Shown: positions 57,350-64,000 of the stretch, piece by piece | Position numbering within the stretch: the stretch's first letter is position 1 | Layout of the letters: every line of letters begins with the position of its first letter | Source: Desulfoluna spongiiphila | Lineage (GTDB): Bacteria > Desulfobacterota > Desulfobacteria > Desulfobacterales > Desulfolunaceae | Direction: 5' to 3' | Length of the DNA stretch: 64,000 nucleotides | Assembly (NCBI RefSeq): GCF_900101345.1 | Contig: NZ_FMUX01000010.1 | Location: 165,091 to 229,090, forward strand | Program-made: the position numbers and the translations under genes | Notes under the pieces: generated by a model | Databases searched by the model: none | What the model saw: the letters and a program-made list of their open reading frames with translations, nothing else | What the model was told of the DNA's origin: nothing

Positions 57350-57680
57350 CACGGTGTGTCACACGTTTGTGAGCTGACATATCGCCATATCAACTCATGG
57401 GCTGACAGGAACCGAAAAAAAGGGGCGCTTCGTGGCTGTGCCACGGCGCCCCTGATCCCCTTGCCTGTTTCCCGTTTCGCTTTGCCCCCCATTCATGCAA
57501 AAGCCGCCTTGCCATGGCGGATGCCCACACCGCCAAACAGCGCCCTGCAACCGCCGCAACACACGAAGAGCCTTTACTTCAGACCTCAATCAAAGATATT
57601 CTTTAGCCTGTGATTTCAGGCCCATTTCACGTCACCCGGTCTTTCTTCCTTACACACGGTAGAACACAGGGAGCTGCCCC
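57350..57680. other. 331-bp intergenic region before cardiolipin synthase
   Basis: It contains the terminator hairpin at 57421-57453 and an AT-rich run around 57590-57605 that may serve the cls promoter. No gene recognised. Confidence 0.5.
57421..57453 (+). terminator. Hairpin ending the yjfK/PspA-like cluster
   Basis: AGGGGCGC pairs with GCGCCCCT and an inner CGTGG with CCACG. The T tract afterwards is weak. Confidence 0.65.
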
Positions 57681-59198
57681 ATGGACAATCACCCCACACC
57701 GCCCAAAGAGAATGAAGAGACGTTACAGGCCACGGCCCCCCCAAGGCCCCCTTCTCGCTTAAAAAGATGGCTGATTCGCCTCTCCGCCTTTCTCACCATT
57801 TCGGCCGTCGCCCACACCATCGGGGCCTGGACCTCCATCCACGCCATCATGGAGACGCGAACGGCCCAGGGGGCCGTGGCCTGGGCCGTCTCCCTCAACA
57901 CCTTTCCCTATATGGCTGTGCCCCTCTACTGGGTTTTCGGCCGCAGCGAATTCCAGGGTTACACCACAGCCCGACACCGGGTGGACGAAGAACTCCTGGC
58001 CCTGGAGCCGGAGGTGGAAACAGCCGGAAACAGCTTCCTTGTGACGCCCAAAGACCCCCGGGGGAGCCACCGGGTCCTCACCCGCATGACCGAGCTGCCC
58101 ATGACCACAGGCAACGACGTGGAGCTTCTTATTGACGGGGACCGGACCTTTGAGAACATCTTTGCCGGCATGGATGAGGCCAAAGAGTACATCCTCGTCC
58201 AGTTTTTCATCGTCAAAAATGACGGCCTGGGCCAGCGCCTCAGGGACAAAATGATCGAAAGGGCCCAGGCCGGTATCAAGGTCTTTTTCCTCTACGACGA
58301 AATCGGATGCCACGCCCTGCCCCGGGGCTACTTGAACGCCCTTCGCGATGCAGGGGTCGAGGTCTCGGCCTTCGGCACCACCCAGGGCCGGGGCAACCGC
58401 TTTCAGCTCAACTTCAGGAACCACCGCAAAATCGTGGTAACAGACGGCACAACCGCCTGGGTCGGCGGCCACAACGTGGGAGACCAGTACCTGGGCCTTT
58501 CCACCAAATTCGGGCACTGGCGGGACACCCACATCCGCATCGCGGGACCGGCCGTGCTGGCCGTGCAGCTCGCCTTCCTCGAAGACTGGTACTGGGCCAC
58601 CCGCAATTTTGTGGAGCTCAACTGGATAGACGCCCTCAAACAGCGCGGAAACAAGGTGGTCCACATCATCCCCTCGTCTCCGGCCGACCCCCAGGAGACC
58701 ACCGGCCTTCTGTTCCTGGAAGCCATCACCACGGCCAGGGAGCGGATCTGGATCGCCAGCCCCTACTTTGTCCCGGACGAAGGGATCATCGCCGCCCTGA
58801 AGCTCGCCGATTTACGGGGCGTGGAGGTAAAAATCCTCATCCCCGACGACCCGGACCACCAGCTCGTCTACCTCACGGCCTTCACCTTCCTGCGGGACCT
58901 TAAGGGCACGGACATCAAGATCTTCCGCTACCAGAAGGGGTTCCTCCACCAGAAGGTGATGCTCGTGGACCGCGACGCCGCCGTGGTGGGCACGGCCAAC
59001 CTCGACAACCGCTCCTTCCGCCTCAACTTCGAGATCTCCGCCCTGGTGGTGGACGAGCCCTTTGCCGCCGAGGTGGAGGCCATGCTGAGGGAGGATTTTG
59101 CCCACTCCCGCATCATGAACCCCACGGAGCTGGACGAAAAACCCTTCTGGTTCCGATTCGCCGCCCGCACCGCGCGGCTCATGGCTCCGCTGCAGTAA
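57681..59198 (+). CDS. Cardiolipin synthase (phospholipase D family)
   Basis: It joins phosphatidylglycerol with PG or PE to make cardiolipin. The 505-aa product has two N-terminal transmembrane helices (FLTISAVAHTIGAWTSIHAI; VAWAVSLNTFPYMAVPLYWVF). The two HKD motifs are HRKIVVTDGTTAWVGGHNVGDQYLG and HQKVMLVDRDAAVVGTANLDNRS. Length and layout fit ClsA. An AGGGAG site precedes the ATG. It lies after the PspA-like gene, and PspA binds anionic lipids, so a shared membrane-stress role is possible. Confidence 0.93.
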   Translation: MDNHPTPPKENEETLQATAPPRPPSRLKRWLIRLSAFLTISAVAHTIGAWTSIHAIMETRTAQGAVAWAVSLNTFPYMAVPLYWVFGRSEFQGYTTARHRVDEELLALEPEVETAGNSFLVTPKDPRGSHRVLTRMTELPMTTGNDVELLIDGDRTFENIFAGMDEAKEYILVQFFIVKNDGLGQRLRDKMIERAQAGIKVFFLYDEIGCHALPRGYLNALRDAGVEVSAFGTTQGRGNRFQLNFRNHRKIVVTDGTTAWVGGHNVGDQYLGLSTKFGHWRDTHIRIAGPAVLAVQLAFLEDWYWATRNFVELNWIDALKQRGNKVVHIIPSSPADPQETTGLLFLEAITTARERIWIASPYFVPDEGIIAALKLADLRGVEVKILIPDDPDHQLVYLTAFTFLRDLKGTDIKIFRYQKGFLHQKVMLVDRDAAVVGTANLDNRSFRLNFEISALVVDEPFAAEVEAMLREDFAHSRIMNPTELDEKPFWFRFAARTARLMAPLQ

Positions 59199-59211
59199 GG
59201 CCTTTGGAAAA

Positions 59212-60516
59212 CTATCGACCCGCATCGTCCCATCGTTTTTTTGCCAGGCCGAACCGTTTCAACTGGGCGTAAAGGGTGGAGCGTTTCACTCCCAGGATGC
59301 CTTCCGCCCGGGCAATGTTGCCTTCGGCAAGGGTAAGCACGTGCTTAAGGTACCTTCGCTGAAGCTCCTTGAGGGTGGGCAGGTCATCGTAGAGGGTGTG
59401 GGAGCACTCGCCTCCGGTCGGTGCCCCATGGCCCGTGGAGCACTCGGCGGGCTGGAGCATGAACTCAAGTGTTTCACCGTCTGAAAGGATGGTGGCTCGC
59501 TCCACTACCCCTTTGAGTTCCCGGATATTTCCGGGCCATGGGTAGCTTTCCAGCCCCTTAAGCTGGCCCGGGCTCAACTCGGGAAGCGCCTTGTTGTAGC
59601 GTTTCGAAAAGTGATCGAGAAAGATCCTCGCCAGGTAGGAGATGTCTTTGCCCCGTTTCCGCAAGGGGGGCAAGGTAAGGGGCACGACAAAAAGCCGGTA
59701 AAAAAGGTCCTCGCGAAAGCGTCCCTCCTTCACCTCCTTTGTCAAATCCCGGTTGGTGGCCGCCACCAGCCGAAATTTAGAATGAATCTCGCGGGTCCCC
59801 CCGACACGGGTGAACTTTCTGTCCTGCAGCACCCGCAGGAGTTTAACCTGAAGAGACAACGGAATCTCCCCCACCTCATCGATGAACAGGGTCCCCCCGT
59901 TGGCCATTTCAAAAAAGCCCGTCTTCTGCTTCACCGCCCCGGTAAACGCCCCCTTTTCATGGCCAAAAAGCTCACTTTCAAAAAGCGATTCCGCCATGCT
60001 GGCCAGATGCACCGGGATAAAGGCCCCGTCCCTTCCGCTGGCCTCGTGAATATACCTGGCAAACAACTCTTTGCCGACGCCCGTCTCCCCCAGGATCAGG
60101 ATCGTGGCGTCGGTGACGGAGGCCTGGTTCGCCTGCTGCAGGATCGATTGCATCAGCTCACCGTAATACGCTGGCGTCGAAGGGCTTTGACACTGGGGAC
60201 GGATGCGCTTGACCTCCTGTGCCTCATGGAGGCGGAGGGCCGACCGGACCTCGGCGGAGAGGACCAACTCCAACTCGTCGTTGACGGCATCAAGGGTTTT
60301 CCTGAACTCCCCACGGGTGTGTTTGCTCTCGGCATACAAAATGAGGGACCGGTCGTCATCCATCTGCAACGGAATGCATACCGCCGCAACGGCCTCCGTC
60401 TTGATGCGGGTGGTCTTGCCCAGCTTCAGCGACTCCTCCAGGCGAGGGATCACCGGCCCCAGGGCCCCGTGCCCCACCTCGGCCTCGGTAAGATTGCATC
60501 CCGCCACACGCGCCAC
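59212..60516 (-). CDS. Sigma-54-dependent regulator, C-terminal part (GAF end, AAA+, Fis HTH)
   Basis: An enhancer-binding protein that activates sigma-54 RNA polymerase. Residues 1-100 look like the end of a GAF domain ([21 protein letters not shown]...[21 protein letters not shown]). The AAA+ domain has [20 protein letters not shown] (Walker A), [21 protein letters not shown] (GAFTGA loop), [17 protein letters not shown] and [19 protein letters not shown]. The Fis-type HTH is [27 protein letters not shown]. The frame opens with GTG at 60516 directly after a G9 run, and the half GAF domain belongs with the upstream frame. It is probably the 3' part of one gene split by a frameshift. Confidence 0.88.
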   Translation of the reverse strand: MARVAGCNLTEAEVGHGALGPVIPRLEESLKLGKTTRIKTEAVAAVCIPLQMDDDRSLILYAESKHTRGEFRKTLDAVNDELELVLSAEVRSALRLHEAQEVKRIRPQCQSPSTPAYYGELMQSILQQANQASVTDATILILGETGVGKELFARYIHEASGRDGAFIPVHLASMAESLFESELFGHEKGAFTGAVKQKTGFFEMANGGTLFIDEVGEIPLSLQVKLLRVLQDRKFTRVGGTREIHSKFRLVAATNRDLTKEVKEGRFREDLFYRLFVVPLTLPPLRKRGKDISYLARIFLDHFSKRYNKALPELSPGQLKGLESYPWPGNIRELKGVVERATILSDGETLEFMLQPAECSTGHGAPTGGECSHTLYDDLPTLKELQRRYLKHVLTLAEGNIARAEGILGVKRSTLYAQLKRFGLAKKRWDDAGR

Positions 60517-61949
60517 CTCCCCCCCCCACCAAGGCGTAAAAGGACCACACGCTCGGCCCTGAACTCCCTCTGAATCAGGCAGACAAGATCCTGAAAGTAG
60601 TCCACCGTGTCCCCCCAGGACGGCATGTTCTTAAGCGCCTCGGCACACTGCCGTGCAAGGTTGGAAGGCTCGGGAACCTCCACGCGGGCTTCCTTTTTAA
60701 TCTCAAACACCCTCTCCGGGGAAAGCACCTCCCTGTCACCCTCTCCAGCCCCCTGCAACGCCTCCAGCATCACCTCGGTGGGCGCCTGATACAACAGGCA
60801 CCCGGCGTCATAAAAGGTCTCCGCACTTAACTTGAGAAACCGCTCCACAGATGGGCGGGGAGCCCCCGCGTCAAAGGCAAACAAGCCCCGGGCGCGAAGG
60901 GCAATGCCGATCAGAACTTTGTTCTCCCCCTCCAGAGCCCGGTCCAGCTCACGGTCCAGGTCAAACCCCGCCAAGGCCGGGTACCCCCTTCGCTGAAACT
61001 CCACACAAAGCTCCAGGGTGTTTGCAGGCCCGAATATCGGCTTTGGAATCCCGTACCTCAAGACCGTCTCAAAGCAGGTGGCCATGCACTCGTACGCCTT
61101 GGACACCTCACCTCGGCTGAAACAATAACAGGCCTTGACCTGGAGCAACCCGGCATATACCGCGGTATGCTGTGCCGGCGTTACAATCTTTTCGGCCCGC
61201 CTGAGGTGGGCTTCAATCTCCAACTCCTTGCCCCGGGCGCTCATCAACACCGCACAATACTGCAGCCCCCACCACACCTCGGCCACTTCCAGGCCGAGGA
61301 TTCTCGCCCTCTGGTAACCGGAATCCGCAATCCCGAACGCCAGGGGAAAGTTGCCCATCAAGTGCGCCGCTCCACAGGAAGACAGCGGATAAATCTCGCT
61401 GAGGAACCGGCAGTTCCACAAGGGGGGATGAAATGCGGCCATGTTGTGGTGGTGAAGAAGTTTCCTCATGTCCCCACGGAAAAAATAGAGGGGGCAGAGA
61501 AAAATGGATGAGCGCAGCTGGATATCCCTGTCCCCTAAAATATGGACGGTGTCGATGCACTCGGAGAGCGAAGAACCCGCCCCGGAAAAAGGTTCCCCCA
61601 CAAGGCAGTGCAGCATGCCCTGGGCAAGGGTCAGGATGGATTTAAGCCGCAGGTCTCCGCGCTCAATCACAAGCTCCATGGCCACGCTGCACAATGCCTG
61701 GGCCTGCTTCATCTCTTTGCTTAAATAGATGCAGATGTCCTGAACGGCCAGGACCAGCTCAATGTAGGCCTGCTGGTGGGCCTCATCTTTCCCGCGGACC
61801 TCGTAGTCCCTGAGCAACCCCATCACGGTGTCGAGTCGCTCCAGAATCCCCGGGGTCACCTCAACACCGATCTGCGCAACAATCTCATTGATCAACGCCT
61901 CACACACTCCCAAGACCTCATTGTCCGCCTCCACACCCAGGCCCTTCAT
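60450..61949 (-). CDS. Sigma-54-dependent regulator, N-terminal part, frameshifted at a G9 tract
   Basis: A 499-codon frame from the ATG at 61949 (GGGAGGGG upstream). Residues 1-400 are helical and repeat-like (TPR-type solenoid: AQALCSVAMELVIERGDLRLKSILTLAQGML). From about 420 a GAF domain begins (LARQCAEALKNMPSWGDTVDYFQDLVCLIQREFRAERVVLLRL) and breaks off at the poly-G. The following codons ([13 protein letters not shown]) are out of frame. Ten instead of nine G would join LGGGG to [10 protein letters not shown] of the downstream frame and give one protein of about 910 aa. As sequenced the product lacks AAA+ and HTH domains. Confidence 0.82.
   Translation of the reverse strand: MKGLGVEADNEVLGVCEALINEIVAQIGVEVTPGILERLDTVMGLLRDYEVRGKDEAHQQAYIELVLAVQDICIYLSKEMKQAQALCSVAMELVIERGDLRLKSILTLAQGMLHCLVGEPFSGAGSSLSECIDTVHILGDRDIQLRSSIFLCPLYFFRGDMRKLLHHHNMAAFHPPLWNCRFLSEIYPLSSCGAAHLMGNFPLAFGIADSGYQRARILGLEVAEVWWGLQYCAVLMSARGKELEIEAHLRRAEKIVTPAQHTAVYAGLLQVKACYCFSRGEVSKAYECMATCFETVLRYGIPKPIFGPANTLELCVEFQRRGYPALAGFDLDRELDRALEGENKVLIGIALRARGLFAFDAGAPRPSVERFLKLSAETFYDAGCLLYQAPTEVMLEALQGAGEGDREVLSPERVFEIKKEARVEVPEPSNLARQCAEALKNMPSWGDTVDYFQDLVCLIQREFRAERVVLLRLGGGGRWRVWRDAILPRPRWGTGPWGR
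60519..60527 (-). repeat. Homopolymer G9 tract at the frame junction
   Basis: Nine C on the plus strand (G9 in the coding strand) between GGT and AGGTGG. Lengths of 7 or 10 restore the joint reading frame; 9 does not. Confidence 0.85.
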
Positions 61950-62342
61950 CGCCCCTCCCTCATTTTACAATAAATTGGAAAACGATTTATATTTTTTTAG
62001 ACAACGTACAATTTTATTAATTCACACTACACAAGAGAGCTTTGTCATGTAAACATCCTTTTTTCAAACTCGCCGGCGTTCCCCCACAACAACCATTCGT
62101 GTTTTCGAAACAATCCCTTCCCGACAGTCCTCCAGCCACCATTAAAAACACTGTTTCTCATTGTTCGGCACGCGCCTTGCTAAATATCCCGTCATCCCAT
62201 GAAACGGGTTTCACCCGACAAAAAGAAGGGGCAACGGAATGAGGGCCGCCCTTTTCCACAGAAAAATCTATTTTTTTGGATTTGTGAATTTTTTGAGACA
62301 CCAGCTGTGTCCAGCAGCCCAGCGTATCAGGAGAGAAGCGCA
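61950..62342. other. 393-bp divergent regulatory region (regulator / porin)
   Basis: It holds the -24/-12 promoter at 62167-62180 and two possible activator palindromes: TGTTTTCGAAACA (62100-62112) and AAACACTGTTT (62146-62156). The leftmost part should contain the regulator's own promoter. Confidence 0.5.
62167..62180 (+). promoter_or_regulatory. Sigma-54 (-24/-12) promoter of the porin operon
   Basis: CGGCAC-GCGCC-TTGCTA with GG (62167-62168) and GC (62179-62180) separated by the required 10 bp. It is about 160 bp before the porin ATG and divergent from the sigma-54 regulator gene. Confidence 0.8.
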
Positions 62343-63728
62343 ATGATGGAGAGTATGAAGCACCTGAAATACCTCGTATGCGGCACCTTGTGCCTTGCCA
62401 TGTGTGTCACTGCCCGGGGGACGGGCGCAACGGAGTTCAAGGTTCAGGCGGAACTGACAAACCAGGCGTTTTACCTCGGAAACACGGAGTTCAACCCCGA
62501 CGCAAACATCATCGACCCCTTCACCGTCCACAGCCGCCTCCGCACGGAGGTCGAGGCCAAGATCAACCCCTATGCCTCGGGCGTTGCCCAGGTTGAGATC
62601 GGATACATCACCTGGGGCAACGACTCCCTGGGCAGCGTGGGGCAGGGGGCAGGCGGTGCCCTGGGCACGGACGGCGTCAACGTGGAGACCCGCCGGCTCT
62701 ATGCCAAGGCCCAGATCCCCGACACCCATTTTTTCTTTGATATCGGCCTCCAGGGCCAGCTCACCCTGCCCACGGCAGCCTTTCACTCCCCCATCTTCTT
62801 CGATGACGTGGCGGCCCTCGTAACACGCTACGACAGGGGCAAAGAGTGCGGCCTCCGCATGCTCTGGGCCCGCCCCACCCGCGACCCCTTCAAGGGAGAC
62901 AACGGCAACATCGAAATAGGGGCCGTCGATGGCTGGTTCTCCCTGGGAAACCTCACCGCCATGCCCTATGTCATGTACTCAGACATCGGCAAGGACACCA
63001 CCATTTACATGCGAAACTTCGGCAAACGAAGCCACCCCTCCCAAGGGGTACGTTTCACCCCCACCACCGATGCCGACGGTTACTGGTTCGGCCTTCCCCT
63101 CTCCTACACCCCGACGCCGAACCTCTACCTCGGGGCAGACCTCATCTGCGGCACGGTCCAATCGGAGACCCGCCATGAAGAGGCCGAAGGGTACCTGGCC
63201 ACCCTAAAACTCCAGCGCACCTTCCCCGGAAAATTCGCCACCGTCCTTTCGGGATGGTACGGCAGCGGCAACGACGCCAACACCGACAACGGCATCGAGG
63301 TCCTGCCCGTGCTCAGCGGCCCCCAGTCCCGGGGTCTCAAAGCCACCACCCTGGCCACCGATGCGGACATGTACAACATCAGCCTCGTCTCCAAAACCGG
63401 CCAGGGCACCGCCGGGGTGAACCTGGGACTCAAGGGAATCCCCCTTTACAAGGGCCTTCTTCTGGATATCGGCGCCAGTTACATCACGGGCACCTCGGAG
63501 AGGGGCCACGGCATGCCCCTTTATTTCGGATGGGACTTTGCAGGCCAGAACATCGGCTTTGACAAGGGGGACTACGCCCTTGAGTACACCGTGGACATGG
63601 ACTGGTGGGTCACCAACCGCGTCCGACTGGCCTTCAGTGTAGGCGCCGTGGACATGCGCCTGGAAGGGGAAGACCAGAGCAATATCGCCACCAAGGCAGC
63701 CTTTGCCATGTCCTACTACATCCTTTAA
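62343..63728 (+). CDS. Outer-membrane porin-like protein
   Basis: A 461-aa exported protein. The signal peptide (LVCGTLCLAMCVTARGTGA) is followed by repeated amphipathic beta-strands, aromatic girdles, GYITWGNDSLGSVGQ, VYATLK-like strand pairs and a final FAMSYYIL, which ends in an aromatic-rich strand as porins do. GGAGAG precedes the ATG at 62343; the frame is open from 62199 without a plausible earlier start. I do not recognise the exact family. It is under a sigma-54 promoter and followed by an MFS transporter, so outer-membrane passage of that transporter's substrate is likely. Confidence 0.82.
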   Translation: MMESMKHLKYLVCGTLCLAMCVTARGTGATEFKVQAELTNQAFYLGNTEFNPDANIIDPFTVHSRLRTEVEAKINPYASGVAQVEIGYITWGNDSLGSVGQGAGGALGTDGVNVETRRLYAKAQIPDTHFFFDIGLQGQLTLPTAAFHSPIFFDDVAALVTRYDRGKECGLRMLWARPTRDPFKGDNGNIEIGAVDGWFSLGNLTAMPYVMYSDIGKDTTIYMRNFGKRSHPSQGVRFTPTTDADGYWFGLPLSYTPTPNLYLGADLICGTVQSETRHEEAEGYLATLKLQRTFPGKFATVLSGWYGSGNDANTDNGIEVLPVLSGPQSRGLKATTLATDADMYNISLVSKTGQGTAGVNLGLKGIPLYKGLLLDIGASYITGTSERGHGMPLYFGWDFAGQNIGFDKGDYALEYTVDMDWWVTNRVRLAFSVGAVDMRLEGEDQSNIATKAAFAMSYYIL

Positions 63729-63773
63729 GGCGCCGGCAAAGGGCATTTCGACAACCAGACACAAGGACTTCTC

Positions 63774-64000
63774 ATGACACATTCTGAAAAAACCAAACTC
63801 TTCTATGGCTGGTGGGTCGTGGCCGCCTGCTCCCTCATCGTTCTTCTGACGGCCATGAGCCGCTATTCGCTCACCATTTTCATGCCCACCCTGGAGGCCG
63901 AGCTGGGATGGAACCGAGCCACCCTCGGTTTCGGTATGACCGTGCACCTCTGGGTCTATGCCTGTGCCTCGCTTCTGGTGGGGATCCTGGTCGACAAATT
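63774..64000 (+). CDS. MFS transporter, truncated by window end
   Basis: Only the first 75 codons are in the window: FYGWWVVAACSLIVLLTAMSRYSLTIFMPTLEAELGWNRATLGFG, the first helix and loop of a major-facilitator transporter, with a resemblance to the OFA (oxalate/formate-type) or monocarboxylate subgroup. An AAGGA site lies 8 bp before the ATG at 63774, 45 bp after the porin gene. It is probably in the same sigma-54-driven transcript. Confidence 0.85.
   Translation, partial: MTHSEKTKLFYGWWVVAACSLIVLLTAMSRYSLTIFMPTLEAELGWNRATLGFGMTVHLWVYACASLLVGILVDK

Noticed and set aside
60510..60516. GTG at 60516 as a genuine independent start
   Set aside because: The purine run is directly against the GTG with no spacer, and the protein would begin in the middle of a GAF domain completed by the other frame.

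Overview
The window is GC-rich, gene-dense chromosomal DNA with no plasmid, phage or insertion-sequence genes. The gene set points to an anaerobic Desulfobacterota (deltaproteobacterial) bacterium, possibly a Desulfoluna-like sulfate reducer. Pointers are the DUF6178 protein, indolepyruvate:ferredoxin oxidoreductase, GTP-type PEP carboxykinase, LL-diaminopimelate aminotransferase, TAXI/TRAP binding proteins, a stand-alone EF-G paralogue and a sigma-54 enhancer-binding protein beside a sigma-54 promoter. The genus is inference only.

Layout. 1-4.6 kb: 3'-truncated ffh, rlmN, a PP-loop thiolation enzyme fused to an NFACT-R-like domain, and an unknown exported protein. 4.7-9.7 kb: acyl-CoA dehydrogenase, an MBL-fold hydrolase, the sirtuin CobB. 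9.2-11.1 kb: a tight GAF / kinase-like / universal-stress-protein operon. 11.4-18.3 kb: DUF6178 protein, sodium/solute symporter, pckG, rdgB. 18.7-21.3 kb: iorAB behind a recognisable sigma-70 promoter. 21.5-26.8 kb: a K+ channel with RCK domain, a c-type-heme TolB-like protein and a lipoprotein Cti fatty-acid cis/trans isomerase, suggesting a membrane-adaptation cluster. 26.9-31.8 kb: trpS, a pyruvate-kinase-C-terminal-like protein overlapping a PLP decarboxylase, and a GerMN protein. 32.1-39.9 kb: EF-G paralogue, BepA-like M48 protease, parA, parB and an IspH-UbiA fusion. 40.2-47.9 kb: phosphopantetheinyl transferase, dapL, TAXI lipoprotein, DegV, CPA antiporter with RCK domain, nitronate monooxygenase. 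48.4-51.8 kb: MlaC/HpnM-like protein plus RND (HpnN-like) exporter. 52.7-59.2 kb: orphan DctP-like protein, a TAXI domain fused to a Lys-rich region, YjfK (DUF2491), a PspA/YjfJ-like coiled coil and cardiolipin synthase, probably envelope functions. 59.2-64 kb: a sigma-54 regulator split by a G9 tract, divergent from a porin-like gene and a truncated MFS transporter with a canonical -24/-12 promoter.

The most unusual feature is a dispersed family of non-coding repeats, at least twelve full or partial copies. Two complete copies are 171-172 bp, others up to 209 bp. They are bounded by GC-rich terminal inverted repeats (GCCTCCGGCGGC / GCCGCCGGAGGC). Several internal hairpins keep their pairing through compensatory base changes, so structure rather than sequence appears to be conserved. 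Most copies lie just past gene 3' ends. A second repeat module, identical over about 43 bases at two sites, supplies the last codons and stop of the antiporter gene.

Other points of interest are the IspH-UbiA fusion, the possibly phase-variable sigma-54 regulator, the TAXI/YjfK/YjfJ neighbourhood and the overlapping PLP decarboxylase / PK_C pair. I saw no tRNA, rRNA, CRISPR array or transposase.
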